Of a stretch of 64,000 nt of DNA, positions 8,680 through 17,902 are shown in pieces (positions within the stretch are counted from its first letter, which is position 1; each line of letters starts with the position of its first letter). The notes below the pieces were generated by a model, which was given only the letters and a program-made list of their open reading frames with translations, ran no database searches and was not told where the DNA came from. Source of the stretch: Buttiauxella massiliensis (GTDB taxonomy: Bacteria > Pseudomonadota > Gammaproteobacteria > Enterobacterales > Enterobacteriaceae); NCBI RefSeq assembly GCF_902500225.1, contig NZ_LR722649.1, forward strand, positions 437,586 through 501,585. Reading direction: 5' to 3'. The position numbers and the translations under genes were made by a program.

Positions 8680-8735
8680 TCGGTCGTCTTCCATCGCAGT
8701 AAATAATAAAAAACGACAACACAGAGGTATACCCT

Positions 8736-10073
8736 ATGGCTTTGCAGGAAAAGTTAATCGACTCTCTGGGAAGTTTTGCCACTAAATTCAATAGCTACCG
8801 CTATATTATGGCGATCAAATCTTCCTTTATTACCCTGATGCCAGTGATCATCGTCGGGGCATTCTCAGTACTAATATCCAACATGGTGCTAGATCCCAAA
8901 AACGGTCTTGCCAGTTTTTCTGCGCTGTCGTTTCTCGCACAACTAAAGCCGATTACCGCGGCGATAAACTACGCCACGCTTAACTTTTTGAACATTGGTG
9001 CGGTGTTCCTGATTGGTATCGAACTGGGCCGGATCAACGGTATTAAAAGTCTGTTCCCGGGCTTGCTGGCGGTGATCTGCTTTATCTGTGTTACACCGAC
9101 CACCATCGAGATGATGGTCGACGGGCAGATGCATATGGTGAAAGACATTCTGGCACGCCAGTTTTCTGATACCCGCAGTCTGTTCCTTGGCATGTTTATC
9201 GCCATTTTGTCGGTTGAAATTTACTGCTGGCTAGAAAAAAGGGAAGGGCTGAAGATCAAAATGCCTGACACCGTTCCACCAAACGTTTCGGCCTCTTTCT
9301 CCGCGTTGATCCCGTCGATCATTACCGTTACCGCTATAGCGACCTTTGGTTTTATCTTCCATCAAACTACCGGTATGTACTTGTATGACGCAGTCTATCA
9401 GGTGGTGCAACAACCGCTGGAAAAAGTGGTGCAAAGCTTGCCGGGAATTCTGCTGTTGATGTTTGTGGCGCAGCTTTTCTGGGTTATCGGAATTCACGGT
9501 AACCAGATGATTAAGCCTATCCGCGAGCCGCTGCTGCTGGGGGCGATTACCGTCAACATGAGTGCGTTTGAACAGGGCAAAGAGATTCCTAATATCATCA
9601 CCATGCCGTTCTGGGATGTGTATATGAGTATTGGTGGTTCTGGCTTAACCATCGGTCTGCTGATTGCGGTGATGATTGCGACAAAAAGAAAAGAAATGAA
9701 GGAGATAGCCAAGCTCTCTTTTGGCCCTGGGATCTTCAATATTAACGAGCCAGTGATTTTTGGTATGCCGATTATGCTTAATCCTATTTTGGCGATTCCT
9801 TTCATTATTACGCCGTTGGTGACCGGCACCATTGGCTACTTCGCAACCGCCATGGGTTTTGCCGGTAAAGCCGTGGTGATGGTGCCATGGACCACACCGC
9901 CACTGATCAATGCCTGGCTTTCGACCGCGGGTTCTATGGGCGCGGTGGTCACGCAATTGGGCTGCATTCTGGTATCCATTCTGATTTACCTGCCATTTGT
10001 GAAAATTGCCTCCCGACGTGCCGAACAGGCGCAACTGTTGGCCGAGCAGCAACAAATTGCCAATAACGCGTGA
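8736..10073 (+). CDS. PTS EIIC permease, lactose/cellobiose family (orphan)
   Basis: A 445-residue membrane component of the Lac/Chb-type phosphotransferase system, which transports and helps phosphorylate beta-linked disaccharides or glucosides. It has about ten hydrophobic stretches. Family motifs include the glycan-binding region HGNQMIKPIREPLLLG, PFWDVYMSIGGSG, and INEPVIFGMPIMLNPI. It carries only the IIC domain; no EIIA or EIIB gene lies in the cluster, so it must borrow these from another system (for instance ChbA/ChbB) or from elsewhere in the genome. The start at 8736 has the ribosome site AGAGG. The GH1 gene follows after seven bases, so the two are co-transcribed. Confidence 0.9.
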   Translation: MALQEKLIDSLGSFATKFNSYRYIMAIKSSFITLMPVIIVGAFSVLISNMVLDPKNGLASFSALSFLAQLKPITAAINYATLNFLNIGAVFLIGIELGRINGIKSLFPGLLAVICFICVTPTTIEMMVDGQMHMVKDILARQFSDTRSLFLGMFIAILSVEIYCWLEKREGLKIKMPDTVPPNVSASFSALIPSIITVTAIATFGFIFHQTTGMYLYDAVYQVVQQPLEKVVQSLPGILLLMFVAQLFWVIGIHGNQMIKPIREPLLLGAITVNMSAFEQGKEIPNIITMPFWDVYMSIGGSGLTIGLLIAVMIATKRKEMKEIAKLSFGPGIFNINEPVIFGMPIMLNPILAIPFIITPLVTGTIGYFATAMGFAGKAVVMVPWTTPPLINAWLSTAGSMGAVVTQLGCILVSILIYLPFVKIASRRAEQAQLLAEQQQIANNA

Positions 10074-10080
10074 GGAAGGC

Positions 10081-11508
10081 ATGAGCAACGTAAAAATCAC
10101 CATCCCAAAAGATTTCATCCTTGGCGCTGCAGCATCAGCCTGGCAAACAGAAGGCTGGAGCGGCAAAAAAGAAGGGCAGGACTCGTGGCTGGACGCCTGG
10201 TATAAAAACGACAGGCATGTCTGGCATGAAGGCTATGGTCCGGCGGTCGCCACGGATTTTATTAATCGTTATCGCGAAGACGTGGCGTTGATGAAACAGG
10301 CAGGATTGACGCATTACCGCACCTCCATCAACTGGGCACGCTTTTTCACTGATTATGAAAATGGCGTTGTTGATGAAGAATATGCGCAGTACTACGACAA
10401 TCTGATCGACGAAATGCGCAGCACCGGCATTGAGCCGATGATCTGCCTCGAACACTACGAACTGCCTGCCACATTGTTTGAAACTTACGGTGGGTGGGCG
10501 TCGAAGAAAGTCGTCGATTTATATGTGTTATACGCGGAGAAAGTTTTTGCACGCTATGCCCACAAGGTGAATCGCTGGTTCACCTTTAATGAGCCGATTG
10601 TGGTGCAAACTCGTGTTTATCTTGATGCATTGCGCTGGCCATACGAGCAAAACACCCATAAATGGATGCAGTGGAATCACCATAAAAACCTCGCGACTGC
10701 GAAAGTCGTAAAACTATTCCGCGAGAAAGGATATAGCGGAACCGTAGGCTGCATTCTTAATCCGGAAGTGACTTACGCACGTTCCAGTGCCGCCCATGAT
10801 CAGCAAGCCGCGCAAATTTACGATCTGTTCTACAACCGCGTATTCCTCGACCCTCTGGTGAATGGAGAATATCCACAGCAGTTGATTGACCTGCTTGAAA
10901 AACACAATGTGCAATGGGATTACACAGAACAAGAACTCGCGATCATCCGCGAAAATACCGTTGATGAATTGGGGATTAACTTGTACTACCCACATCGGGT
11001 AAAAGCACCGTCGCGAGCCTGGAACCCGGAGACGCCATTCCATCCGGCTTATTATTATGAGCCGTTTGAGTTGCAGGGGCGGCGCATGAATAAATCGCGT
11101 GGCTGGGAAATCTACCCGCGCATCGTTTATGACATGGCGATGCGCATTAAAACCGAGTACCGCAATATTCCGTGGTTTGTCGCAGAAAGCGGAATGGGTA
11201 CAGAAAATGAAGCGCAGTTCCGCAACGCCGACGGCGTGATTGAAGATGATTATCGGATTGCGTTTATCAGTGAGCATTTGTACCAGACGCTGCGCGCCCG
11301 TGAAGATGGGGCAAATTGTCTGGGTTATATGCTGTGGGCATTCACCGATAACGTTTCGCCGATGAATGCATTCAAAAACCGCTACGGTTTGATTGAAATT
11401 AATCTGCAAAACAACCGCGAGCGGCGCGCTAAAAAATCAGCACATTGGTATCGGTCTATCAGCGAATCTCGAATGTTACAGCTCAACCTTGATGATGAAT
11501 GGAAATAA
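10081..11508 (+). CDS. Glycoside hydrolase family 1, probable 6-phospho-beta-glucosidase
   Basis: A 475-residue TIM-barrel enzyme expected to hydrolyse the phosphorylated beta-glycoside delivered by the adjacent EIIC. The acid/base glutamate is E171 in TFNEP. The nucleophile is E369, but in the context VAESGMG rather than the usual (I/V)TENG or VENG, an unusual change. Phospho-substrate features are present: VSPMNAFKNRYG replaces the NFEW motif of plain glucosidases, and KKSAHWY (451-457) matches the C-terminal phosphate-binding KKS.xWY motif. ATG 10081 is preferred because an upstream in-frame extension lies inside the EIIC gene and the ribosome site GAGGAAGG precedes it. A terminator follows. 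Confidence 0.88.
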   Translation: MSNVKITIPKDFILGAAASAWQTEGWSGKKEGQDSWLDAWYKNDRHVWHEGYGPAVATDFINRYREDVALMKQAGLTHYRTSINWARFFTDYENGVVDEEYAQYYDNLIDEMRSTGIEPMICLEHYELPATLFETYGGWASKKVVDLYVLYAEKVFARYAHKVNRWFTFNEPIVVQTRVYLDALRWPYEQNTHKWMQWNHHKNLATAKVVKLFREKGYSGTVGCILNPEVTYARSSAAHDQQAAQIYDLFYNRVFLDPLVNGEYPQQLIDLLEKHNVQWDYTEQELAIIRENTVDELGINLYYPHRVKAPSRAWNPETPFHPAYYYEPFELQGRRMNKSRGWEIYPRIVYDMAMRIKTEYRNIPWFVAESGMGTENEAQFRNADGVIEDDYRIAFISEHLYQTLRAREDGANCLGYMLWAFTDNVSPMNAFKNRYGLIEINLQNNRERRAKKSAHWYRSISESRMLQLNLDDEWK

Positions 11509-11550
11509 TATTTCAGATGAATAGTTTGATAAGCTAATGGGTATTAATCA

Positions 11551-11576
11551 GCGGCAGGACACTATGCCGCTTTTTT
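11551..11576 (+). terminator. Intrinsic terminator between GH1 gene and gntR-family gene
   Basis: GCGGCA (11551-11556) pairs with TGCCGC (11565-11570) around an eight-base loop, followed by six Ts. It would partly uncouple the regulator gene from the EIIC-GH1 operon. Confidence 0.85.
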
Positions 11577-11597
11577 AGCAAACACGTAGGTAACATT

Positions 11598-12371
11598 GTG
11601 GATAAGCTCGTACTTTCGCCAGAAAAAAAACAATACCAGGAAATTGGTGAGGATCTGCGCGCGCAAATAATACAGGGATTGTATCCGGTTGGTTCGCGTT
11701 TACCGCCGGAACGAAATATTGCTGAGACTTACGGAGTTAGCCGCACCATCGTCCGTGAAGCACTGCTCATGCTTGAACTGCAAGGTACGGTCGATATTCG
11801 ACAGGGCTCGGGAGTGTATGTCACCCGTGTTCCTGCAGAAAACGAAGCGGAAGAAGAAGCCTTTTTCAGTAGCGATATTGGCCCGTTTGAAATGCTCCAG
11901 GCCCGCCAGTTGCTGGAAAGCAACATCGCGGCGTTCGCTGCCAAAATGGCGACTAAAGCTGATATCGACAATCTCAAACGTATTCTTGAACAAGAGCAGC
12001 GTGCCATTGCGATTAATGACCTGGGCCAGGACAACTGCAAAATGTTTCATCTTGTGTTGGCAGGCGCTTCGCAAAACCAGATGCTACTGGCGACGGTTGA
12101 AAGTATCTGGCGTCATATGGACAGCAGCCCAATGTGGCAGCAACTACGCGCGCATATCGATTCCCGCAGTTATCGTCTGAAATGGCTTGGCGACTTACAA
12201 ACTATTCTGGCTGCACTTCGCCGCAGGGACGTGATGGGGTCTTGGCAGGCAATGTGGCAGCATCTTGAGAACGTGAAAAACAGTCTGCTTGAACAGTCGG
12301 ATTCTGATGCCCCTGATTTTGACGGCTATTTGTTCGAGTCCGTTCCTATCTTCCAGGGAAAACTGATGTGA
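11598..12371 (+). CDS. GntR-family (FadR/FCD) regulator, UxuR/ExuR-like
   Basis: A 257-residue regulator with an N-terminal winged helix (YQEIGEDLRAQIIQG...RLPPERNIAETYGVSRTIVREALLML) and a C-terminal FCD ligand domain. The motif GPFEMLQARQLLESNIAAFAA and the ending DFDGYLFES closely resemble UxuR/ExuR, the hexuronate repressors. Those bind TTGGTATACCAA-type sites, the sequence found upstream of the EIIC gene, so this protein probably controls that promoter. It starts with GTG at 11598 (TAGG seven bases upstream) and overlaps the next gene by four bases. A link to hexuronide or beta-glucoside induction is inference. Confidence 0.85.
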   Translation: MDKLVLSPEKKQYQEIGEDLRAQIIQGLYPVGSRLPPERNIAETYGVSRTIVREALLMLELQGTVDIRQGSGVYVTRVPAENEAEEEAFFSSDIGPFEMLQARQLLESNIAAFAAKMATKADIDNLKRILEQEQRAIAINDLGQDNCKMFHLVLAGASQNQMLLATVESIWRHMDSSPMWQQLRAHIDSRSYRLKWLGDLQTILAALRRRDVMGSWQAMWQHLENVKNSLLEQSDSDAPDFDGYLFESVPIFQGKLM

Positions 12372-12817
12372 AAATTGTGCCACTTTATGCCGAGCCGCAA
12401 CATGAACAGCCAGTCACCGACTGGCTGTGGCAGGCGTTTGGTACTCCCGATAGCCGGGACTTTTTCGCCTCGATTATCACAACCAGCCAGCTGGAAGGTG
12501 AAATGCCGCTGACGTTTGTTGCCGTAGAAGGTGAGAAATTGGTTGGAACGGTGGGATTGTGGCGTTGCGATCTGATTAGCCGCCAGGATCTTTATCCATG
12601 GCTGGCTGCACTCTACATCGATGAAAACCAGCGCGGACATGGCTTAGGGGCAAAACTGCAACAACACGTTATCGAACATGCCCGTGCGTTAGGTTACCCG
12701 CAGCTTTATCTCTACTCAGCCAGTAAAGGCTATTACGAACGCTTTGGCTGGCAGTACATTGGCGATGGCCTGGACTACCCAAATACGCCCGTCCATCTGT
12801 ACCAATTCACTCTCTGA
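12368..12817 (+). CDS. GNAT-family N-acetyltransferase
   Basis: A 149-residue acetyl-CoA-dependent transferase. The acetyl-CoA pyrophosphate loop is visible as NQRGHGLGAKLQQHV (Q/R-x-x-G-x-G), preceded by the beta-strand PWLAALYIDE. The C-terminal SASKGYYERFGWQYIG is the usual GNAT beta-bulge region. GTG 12368 overlaps the stop of the GntR gene, so translation is coupled. The substrate is unknown; a role in detoxifying or modifying an aminosugar or aglycone from the neighbouring glycoside module is only a guess. The stop lies three bases from the convergent galR stop. Confidence 0.8.
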   Translation: MKIVPLYAEPQHEQPVTDWLWQAFGTPDSRDFFASIITTSQLEGEMPLTFVAVEGEKLVGTVGLWRCDLISRQDLYPWLAALYIDENQRGHGLGAKLQQHVIEHARALGYPQLYLYSASKGYYERFGWQYIGDGLDYPNTPVHLYQFTL

Positions 12818-12820
12818 AAA

Positions 12821-13828
12821 TCATTCGCCTGAATACGCAATGACTGAATGGCGGCGTACAAGTGTTGGGCTAAACATATGAGTGATTTCGGGTAATTCAC
12901 GTTTTTCAGCCAGCGCCAGTGCCAGTTCTGCAGCTTGTGCTGCCATGGTGATTATCGGATAACGCACTGTTGTCAGACGTGGACGCACATAGCGCGAGAT
13001 CAGCACATCATCGAAGCCAATCAGTGAAATCTCTTTTGGTACGTCAATTCCGTTGTCGTTTAGAACGCCCATCGCACCTGCGGCCATAGAATCGTTATAA
13101 CAGGCGACGGCACTGAAATGTTTCCCACGACCTAATAATTCGGTCATGGCCTGTTCACCGCCACTTTCATCCGGCTCACCGTAAGTCACTAAGCGATCAT
13201 TCACCGACAAGCCGTGCTCCGTTAGCGCATCGTAGTAACCCTGTAGCCGGTCATCCGCGTCGGAAATCTGGTGGTTGGAACACAGATAACCAATTTTGGT
13301 ATGGCCTTGCTGAATCAGATGTCGTGTCGCGAGCCACGCGCCATAGCGATCGTCCAGCGCCACACAACGCTGCTCAAAACCGGGCAAGATGCGGTTAATC
13401 ACCACCATCCCAGGCATCTGCTTCATCAGAGAAATCAACTCACTATCAGGAATCATCTTCGCGTGAACCACTAATGCCGCACACCGATGGCGAATGAGTT
13501 GTTCAATCGCCTGGCGCTCTTTTTGTTCGTTGTGATAGCCGTTGCCGATCAACAAAAAATTGCCGGTGCGGTAAGCAACTTGTTCGACCGCTTTTACCAT
13601 TGCGCCAAAGAAAGGGTCGGACACATCACCAACGATAAGGCCAATAGTTTCAGTGGTTTGCTGTGCCAGTGCACGGGCATTGGCGTTAGGGTGATAATTT
13701 AGCTCTTCCATCGCGCAGGTGACTGCCTGACGTGATGCATCGCTGGCTTTTGGTGAATCATTAATGACACGAGACACAGTGGCGACAGAAACGCCTGCCA
13801 GTCTTGCTACATCCTTTATTGTCGCCAT
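12821..13828 (-). CDS. galR: Galactose operon repressor GalR
   Basis: A 335-residue LacI/GalR-family repressor of galactose transport and metabolism genes. The N terminus MATIKDVARLAGVSVATVSRVIN is the helix-turn-helix, followed by NARALAQQTTET (hinge) and the galactose-binding core. The protein is nearly identical to E. coli GalR up to LVRRHSV. After that the tail is only seven residues (IAYSGE) instead of the longer E. coli tail I remember, and this is where the gene abuts the accessory module. Two GalR-type operators lie upstream, suggesting autoregulation. Confidence 0.97.
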   Translation of the reverse strand: MATIKDVARLAGVSVATVSRVINDSPKASDASRQAVTCAMEELNYHPNANARALAQQTTETIGLIVGDVSDPFFGAMVKAVEQVAYRTGNFLLIGNGYHNEQKERQAIEQLIRHRCAALVVHAKMIPDSELISLMKQMPGMVVINRILPGFEQRCVALDDRYGAWLATRHLIQQGHTKIGYLCSNHQISDADDRLQGYYDALTEHGLSVNDRLVTYGEPDESGGEQAMTELLGRGKHFSAVACYNDSMAAGAMGVLNDNGIDVPKEISLIGFDDVLISRYVRPRLTTVRYPIITMAAQAAELALALAEKRELPEITHMFSPTLVRRHSVIAYSGE

Positions 13829-13845
13829 CGTAGATATTCCTTGGT

Positions 13846-13861
13846 GGGTAAACGCTTACAC
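13846..13861. promoter_or_regulatory. GalR-type operator upstream of galR
   Basis: GGGTAAACGCTTACAC matches the 16-bp GTGnAAnCGnTTnCAC consensus apart from its left end. It sits 18-33 bases before the galR start, a position suited to autorepression. Confidence 0.7.
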
Positions 13862-13949
13862 AACTTTAAGTGTTACGGAAAAGACGCGTCACTTCAAGGT
13901 CGCAACTGTATTCCTTGTCGCAAACCTATGCAAAATGGGGGCGTTTTGA

Positions 13950-13964
13950 GTGTAATCGTTACAC
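13950..13964. promoter_or_regulatory. Second GalR-like palindrome
   Basis: GTGTAATCGTTACAC has perfect GTGTAA/TTACAC arms but a three-base centre, one base shorter than the consensus operator. It lies about 103 bp from the first, centre to centre, and could allow looping. Confidence 0.5.
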
Positions 13965-14114
13965 TTAGCGAACATGGGAATTCAAGCGCAGCGGCAGATA
14001 AAGGCATGTTCTGGATTTTTAATGATTTCAGACTAAATCTTTGCTTACAGTTTGCAGCGTGCTGTTGCTATTTCGCCATGGCGAAAAGTATTCAGCCACT
14101 GCTACATTTGAAGT

Positions 14115-14198
14115 CCCAGAGGTATTGATAGGTGATGTCAGCATCTAATGCTGATCACATGATTTACACCAACCTGCGCGGATGCGCAGGTTTTTTTT
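14115..14198 (+). ncRNA. omrB: OmrB small RNA
   Basis: The 5' end CCCAGAGGTATTGATAGGTG is the conserved seed of OmrA/OmrB. The 3' end is the conserved hairpin CCTGCGCGGATGCGCAGG followed by eight Ts. The length is 84 nt against about 82 in E. coli, with the same position between galR and aas. OmrB is an Hfq-dependent, OmpR-activated RNA repressing outer-membrane proteins (TonB-dependent receptors, OmpT), curli (csgD) and ompR itself. The TAGGTGA after the seed distinguishes it from its neighbour OmrA. Confidence 0.95.
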
Positions 14199-14317
14199 GC
14201 CCAAAATTTGCCTGCCTGTAACAAGACGCGATGTTTTAAACACCTGGTTGCACTTTCCGCTAATTCTCTTGCTTTTTGTCGCTGGTGACACTGACTGGAC
14301 TGAGCCACACTTCAGAT

Positions 14318-14405
14318 CCCAGAGGTATTGATTGGTGAGAATTCTAGTTACATTGTTAAGTACAATTCTTTTGCACCGACCTGCGCAGATGCGCAGGTTT
14401 TTTTT
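14318..14405 (+). ncRNA. omrA: OmrA small RNA
   Basis: It has the conserved 5' seed CCCAGAGGTATTGATTGGTG and the 3' terminator hairpin CCTGCGCAGATGCGCAGG followed by eight Ts. The total of 88 nt is the E. coli length. The TTGGTGAGA after the seed is typical of OmrA. The central region is unlike OmrB, as in E. coli, where the two RNAs share ends but differ in the middle. It is transcribed toward aas; the OmrA and OmrB starts are 203 bp apart. Confidence 0.95.
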
Positions 14406-14517
14406 GCCTTTTTTTCAGACTTTACACACATTCCGACTCTCGCTCCTATGCAGTTAGTCATGTAATCTGCCGCTACACTTAATTGCCTGCGGTTCATTAA
14501 TGACAAAGGGAGTTGCT

Positions 14518-16677
14518 ATGCTATTTGGTTTTTTCCGTACGCTTTTTCGTATTCTGTTCAGGGTGCGACTTCATGGCGATCAACAACTTCTTTCCCAATC
14601 ACGCGTTCTGATTGTCCCCAATCACGTCTCCTTTATTGACGGAATTTTACTGGCGTTGTTTTTACCGGGGCGTCCGGTTTTTGCTGTGTACTCATCGATT
14701 AGCCAGCAGTGGTATATGCGTTGGTTAAAATCGCTAATTGATTTTGTGCCGCTTGACCCAACAAAACCGATGTCGATTAAGCATCTGGTTCGCCTGGTTG
14801 AGCAGGGCAGGCCGGTTGTCATCTTCCCGGAAGGGCGCATCACGGTGAGTGGCTCATTGATGAAAATCTATGAGGGCGCAGGGTTTGTTGCCGCTAAATC
14901 TAATGCGACTGTTATCCCTATTCGCATTGACGGTGCCGAACTGACATTTTTCAGCCGCCTGAAAGGATTGGTCAAACGCCGCTTATTCCCGCGAATTAAT
15001 CTGCACATTCTGCCACCCACTTCAGTTGCGATGCCGGATGCACCACGTGCCCGCGATCGCCGCAAAATGGCCGGAGAAATGCTGCACCAGATAATGATGG
15101 AAGCACGTATGGCGGTGCGCCCTCGTGAGACATTGTTCGAAGCGTTGCTTTCCGCGCAGTACCGCTATGGTGACCGTAAAAACTGCATCGAAGACATTAA
15201 TTTCAAACCTGATACCTATCGTAGCTTGCTGACCAAAACGCTGTTTGTTGGACGCATCCTGAATAAATACAGTGCGCCGGGCGAAACCATCGGGCTGATG
15301 TTGCCGAATGCGGCAATAACCGCCGCTGTTATTTTTGGTGCTTCATCGCGCGGACGAATTCCTGCCATGATGAACTACACCGCTGGCGTGAAAGGGTTGA
15401 CCAGCGCGATTACGGCAGCACAGCTCAAAACGATTTTCACTTCGCGCCAGTTCCTCGATAAAGGCAAACTATGGCACCTCCCGGAGCAACTCACGCAGGT
15501 GCGTTGGGTGTTCCTGGAAGATTTAAAAGCAGATGTGACGCTTAGCGATAAACTGTGGATATTCGGCCATTTATTCGTGCCGCATCTTGCGCAGGTAAAA
15601 CAGCAGCCAGAAGATGCTGCGATGGTGCTGTTCACTTCCGGTTCCGAAGGGAACCCAAAAGGTGTTGTGCATAGCCATAAAAGCCTGCTGGCAAACGTCG
15701 AGCAAATTCGCACGATTGCAGATTTCACCGCCAATGACCGCTTTATGTCAGCGCTGCCGTTATTTCACTCTTTTGGCCTGACGGTAGGTTTGTTCACACC
15801 GCTATTTACCGGCGCGGAAGTATTTCTATACCCAAGCCCGCTGCATTACCGAATTGTGCCGGAACTGGTGTATGACCGTAACTGTACTGTGTTGTTTGGC
15901 ACTTCTACGTTCCTTGGCAACTATGCTCGTTTTGCTAATCCATATGATTTCTACCGTCTGCGATATGTCGTGGCGGGGGCGGAAAAACTTCAGGAAAGCA
16001 CCAAACAAATCTGGCAGGACAAATTCGGCCTGCGCATTCTTGAAGGCTACGGCGTAACGGAGTGCGCACCAGTGGTTTCCATCAACGTTCCAATGGCGGC
16101 GAAAGTCGGCACTGTGGGGCGCATTCTCCCGGCGATGGATGCCCGTCTGATGGCGGTTCCTGGTATTGAAGATGGTGGTCGGCTACAACTGAAGGGGCCG
16201 AACATCATGAAAGGTTATCTGCGTGTGGAAAATCCTGGTGTGCTAGAAGCGCCGAGTGCTGAAAATGCGCTGGGTGAAGTTGAACCGGGTTGGTATGACA
16301 CGGGTGATATCGTCAAATTTGATGAAAACGGTTTTTGTGTGATTCAGGGACGAGCGAAACGCTTTGCAAAAATTGCCGGTGAAATGGTTTCGCTGGAAAT
16401 GGTAGAGCAACTGGCACTCGGCGTTTCTCCAGAAAAAATGCATGCAACCGTCATCAAAATGGATGTAGCAAAGGGTGAGGCACTGGTGATGTTCACCACT
16501 GATAACGAACTTAACCGCGAAAAACTGCTGCAATATGCTCGCGCAAATGGTGTGCCAGAGCTGGCTATTCCGCGCGATATTCGCTTCCTGAAACAGTTGC
16601 CTGTGTTAGGTAGCGGTAAACCCGATTACGTCAGCCTGAAAGCGCTGGTAGACCAGCCGGAGACACAGAATGCATGA
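14518..16677 (+). CDS. aas: Bifunctional 2-acyl-GPE acyltransferase / acyl-ACP synthetase Aas
   Basis: A 719-residue inner-membrane enzyme that reacylates lysophosphatidylethanolamine. The N-terminal acyltransferase domain shows the HX4D motif at H36-D41 (NHVSFIDG) and FPEGR. The C-terminal AMP-binding domain activates fatty acids onto ACP and shows [12 protein letters not shown] and [10 protein letters not shown]. An in-frame GTG-free extension begins at 14500, but ATG 14518 has AGGGAG six bases upstream and gives exactly the E. coli length. It overlaps lplT by eight bases and forms a lysophospholipid uptake and repair operon with it. Confidence 0.97.
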   Translation: MLFGFFRTLFRILFRVRLHGDQQLLSQSRVLIVPNHVSFIDGILLALFLPGRPVFAVYSSISQQWYMRWLKSLIDFVPLDPTKPMSIKHLVRLVEQGRPVVIFPEGRITVSGSLMKIYEGAGFVAAKSNATVIPIRIDGAELTFFSRLKGLVKRRLFPRINLHILPPTSVAMPDAPRARDRRKMAGEMLHQIMMEARMAVRPRETLFEALLSAQYRYGDRKNCIEDINFKPDTYRSLLTKTLFVGRILNKYSAPGETIGLMLPNAAITAAVIFGASSRGRIPAMMNYTAGVKGLTSAITAAQLKTIFTSRQFLDKGKLWHLPEQLTQVRWVFLEDLKADVTLSDKLWIFGHLFVPHLAQVKQQPEDAAMVLFTSGSEGNPKGVVHSHKSLLANVEQIRTIADFTANDRFMSALPLFHSFGLTVGLFTPLFTGAEVFLYPSPLHYRIVPELVYDRNCTVLFGTSTFLGNYARFANPYDFYRLRYVVAGAEKLQESTKQIWQDKFGLRILEGYGVTECAPVVSINVPMAAKVGTVGRILPAMDARLMAVPGIEDGGRLQLKGPNIMKGYLRVENPGVLEAPSAENALGEVEPGWYDTGDIVKFDENGFCVIQGRAKRFAKIAGEMVSLEMVEQLALGVSPEKMHATVIKMDVAKGEALVMFTTDNELNREKLLQYARANGVPELAIPRDIRFLKQLPVLGSGKPDYVSLKALVDQPETQNA

Positions 16678-17866
16678 TAATGCCGTGAACGATACCTCAA
16701 TCTGGTCCAGAGGTATGATGGCAGTTACCGGCGCGCAGTTTCTATCGGCGTTTGGCGATAACGCACTGCTGTTTGCCACGCTTGCGGTACTGAAACAACA
16801 GTTCTACCCCGACTGGAGCCAGCCTGTTTTGCAGATGGTCTTTGTCGGTGCGTACATTCTGTTTGCTCCTTTTGTCGGCCAGATAGCTGACAGCTTTGCC
16901 AAGGGGCGGGTGATGATGTTCGCCAACAGCCTCAAGCTGATGGGAGCGGCGATTATCTGTTTTGGCTTCAACCCGTTTGTCGGCTATACGCTGGTGGGCG
17001 TGGGGGCTGCTGCTTATTCTCCGGCTAAATATGGCATTCTTGGTGAACTAACCACCGGCGATCGCCTGGTGAAGGCTAATGGCCTGATGGAATCTTCGAC
17101 CATTGCCGCAATATTGCTTGGCTCAATGGCTGGCGGTGTGCTGGCCGACTGGCATATCGTGGCGGCACTTAGTGTGTGCGTGCTGGTGTATGCGGGTGCG
17201 GTTGTTGCCAACCTATTCATCCCGAAACTCGCCCCTGCACGCCCTGGTCAGTCATGGCGCTTTACACCGATGACGCGTAGTTTCTTCACGGCGTGTCGCA
17301 CACTTTGGCACAACGGTGAAACTCGTTTCTCATTAGTTGGCACCAGTTTGTTCTGGGGGGCAGGCGTAACACTGCGCTTCTTGCTGGTGTTGTGGGTGCC
17401 GGTGGCGCTGGGTATTACCGATAACGCGACGCCAACCTATCTGAATGCGATGGTGGCGGTGGGGATTGTCGTTGGGGCCGGTGCGGCGGCGAAACTGGTG
17501 ACGCTTAAAACTGTAGCGCGTTGTATGCCTGCCGGTATTTTGATTGGCGTTGGCGTACTGTTCTTCGCTATGCAAACCGCATTGCTGCCGTCTTATATGC
17601 TGCTGGTGCTGATTGGTATTATGGGCGGGTTCTTTGTGGTTCCGCTCAATGCGCTGCTTCAGGAACGCGGCAAACATTCCGTCGGCGCAGGGAATGCGAT
17701 TGCTGTGCAGAATCTCGGCGAAAATACCGCGATGTTGCTAATGCTGGGGCTTTATTCGCTGGCGGTAAAAACCGGCGCGCCGATAGTCGGAATTGGAATT
17801 GGTTTTGGTGCCGTGTTTGCGCTCGCGATTGGCTGGCTGTGGGTTTGGCAGATTCGGCAGAAATAG
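16670..17866 (+). CDS. lplT: Lysophospholipid transporter LplT
   Basis: A 398-residue MFS protein (E. coli 397) with about 12 membrane segments. The N-terminal [20 protein letters not shown] and the segment [13 protein letters not shown] are characteristic. It flips lysophospholipids from the outer to the inner leaflet of the inner membrane, where Aas reacylates them. The start ATG lies inside the end of aas (eight-base overlap), so translation is coupled. The gene converges on tas across a short gap holding a strong hairpin. Confidence 0.96.
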   Translation: MHDNAVNDTSIWSRGMMAVTGAQFLSAFGDNALLFATLAVLKQQFYPDWSQPVLQMVFVGAYILFAPFVGQIADSFAKGRVMMFANSLKLMGAAIICFGFNPFVGYTLVGVGAAAYSPAKYGILGELTTGDRLVKANGLMESSTIAAILLGSMAGGVLADWHIVAALSVCVLVYAGAVVANLFIPKLAPARPGQSWRFTPMTRSFFTACRTLWHNGETRFSLVGTSLFWGAGVTLRFLLVLWVPVALGITDNATPTYLNAMVAVGIVVGAGAAAKLVTLKTVARCMPAGILIGVGVLFFAMQTALLPSYMLLVLIGIMGGFFVVPLNALLQERGKHSVGAGNAIAVQNLGENTAMLLMLGLYSLAVKTGAPIVGIGIGFGAVFALAIGWLWVWQIRQK

Positions 17867-17869
17867 TTT

Positions 17870-17894
17870 TATCCTCTCCCTGGGGGAGAGGATA
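17870..17894. repeat. Hairpin repeat / bidirectional terminator between lplT and tas
   Basis: The arms ATCCTCTCCC (871-880) and GGGAGAGGAT (884-893) form a perfect ten-pair stem with a three-base loop, directly after the lplT stop. It resembles the inner hairpin of the nested repeat at 50749-50794 and the CCCTCTCC repeats common in enterobacterial intergenic regions. T-runs are short, so terminator strength is uncertain. Confidence 0.65.
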
Positions 17895-17902
17895 TTTCTA
17901 CA

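Noticed and set aside
8588..8785. Small ORF of 65 codons upstream of the EIIC gene
   Set aside because: It runs through the operator array and into the EIIC start, lacks a ribosome site and resembles no family.
13841..14128. ORF of 95 codons between galR and omrB
   Set aside because: It starts inside the galR operator, overlaps the OmrB start and shows no recognisable protein features.
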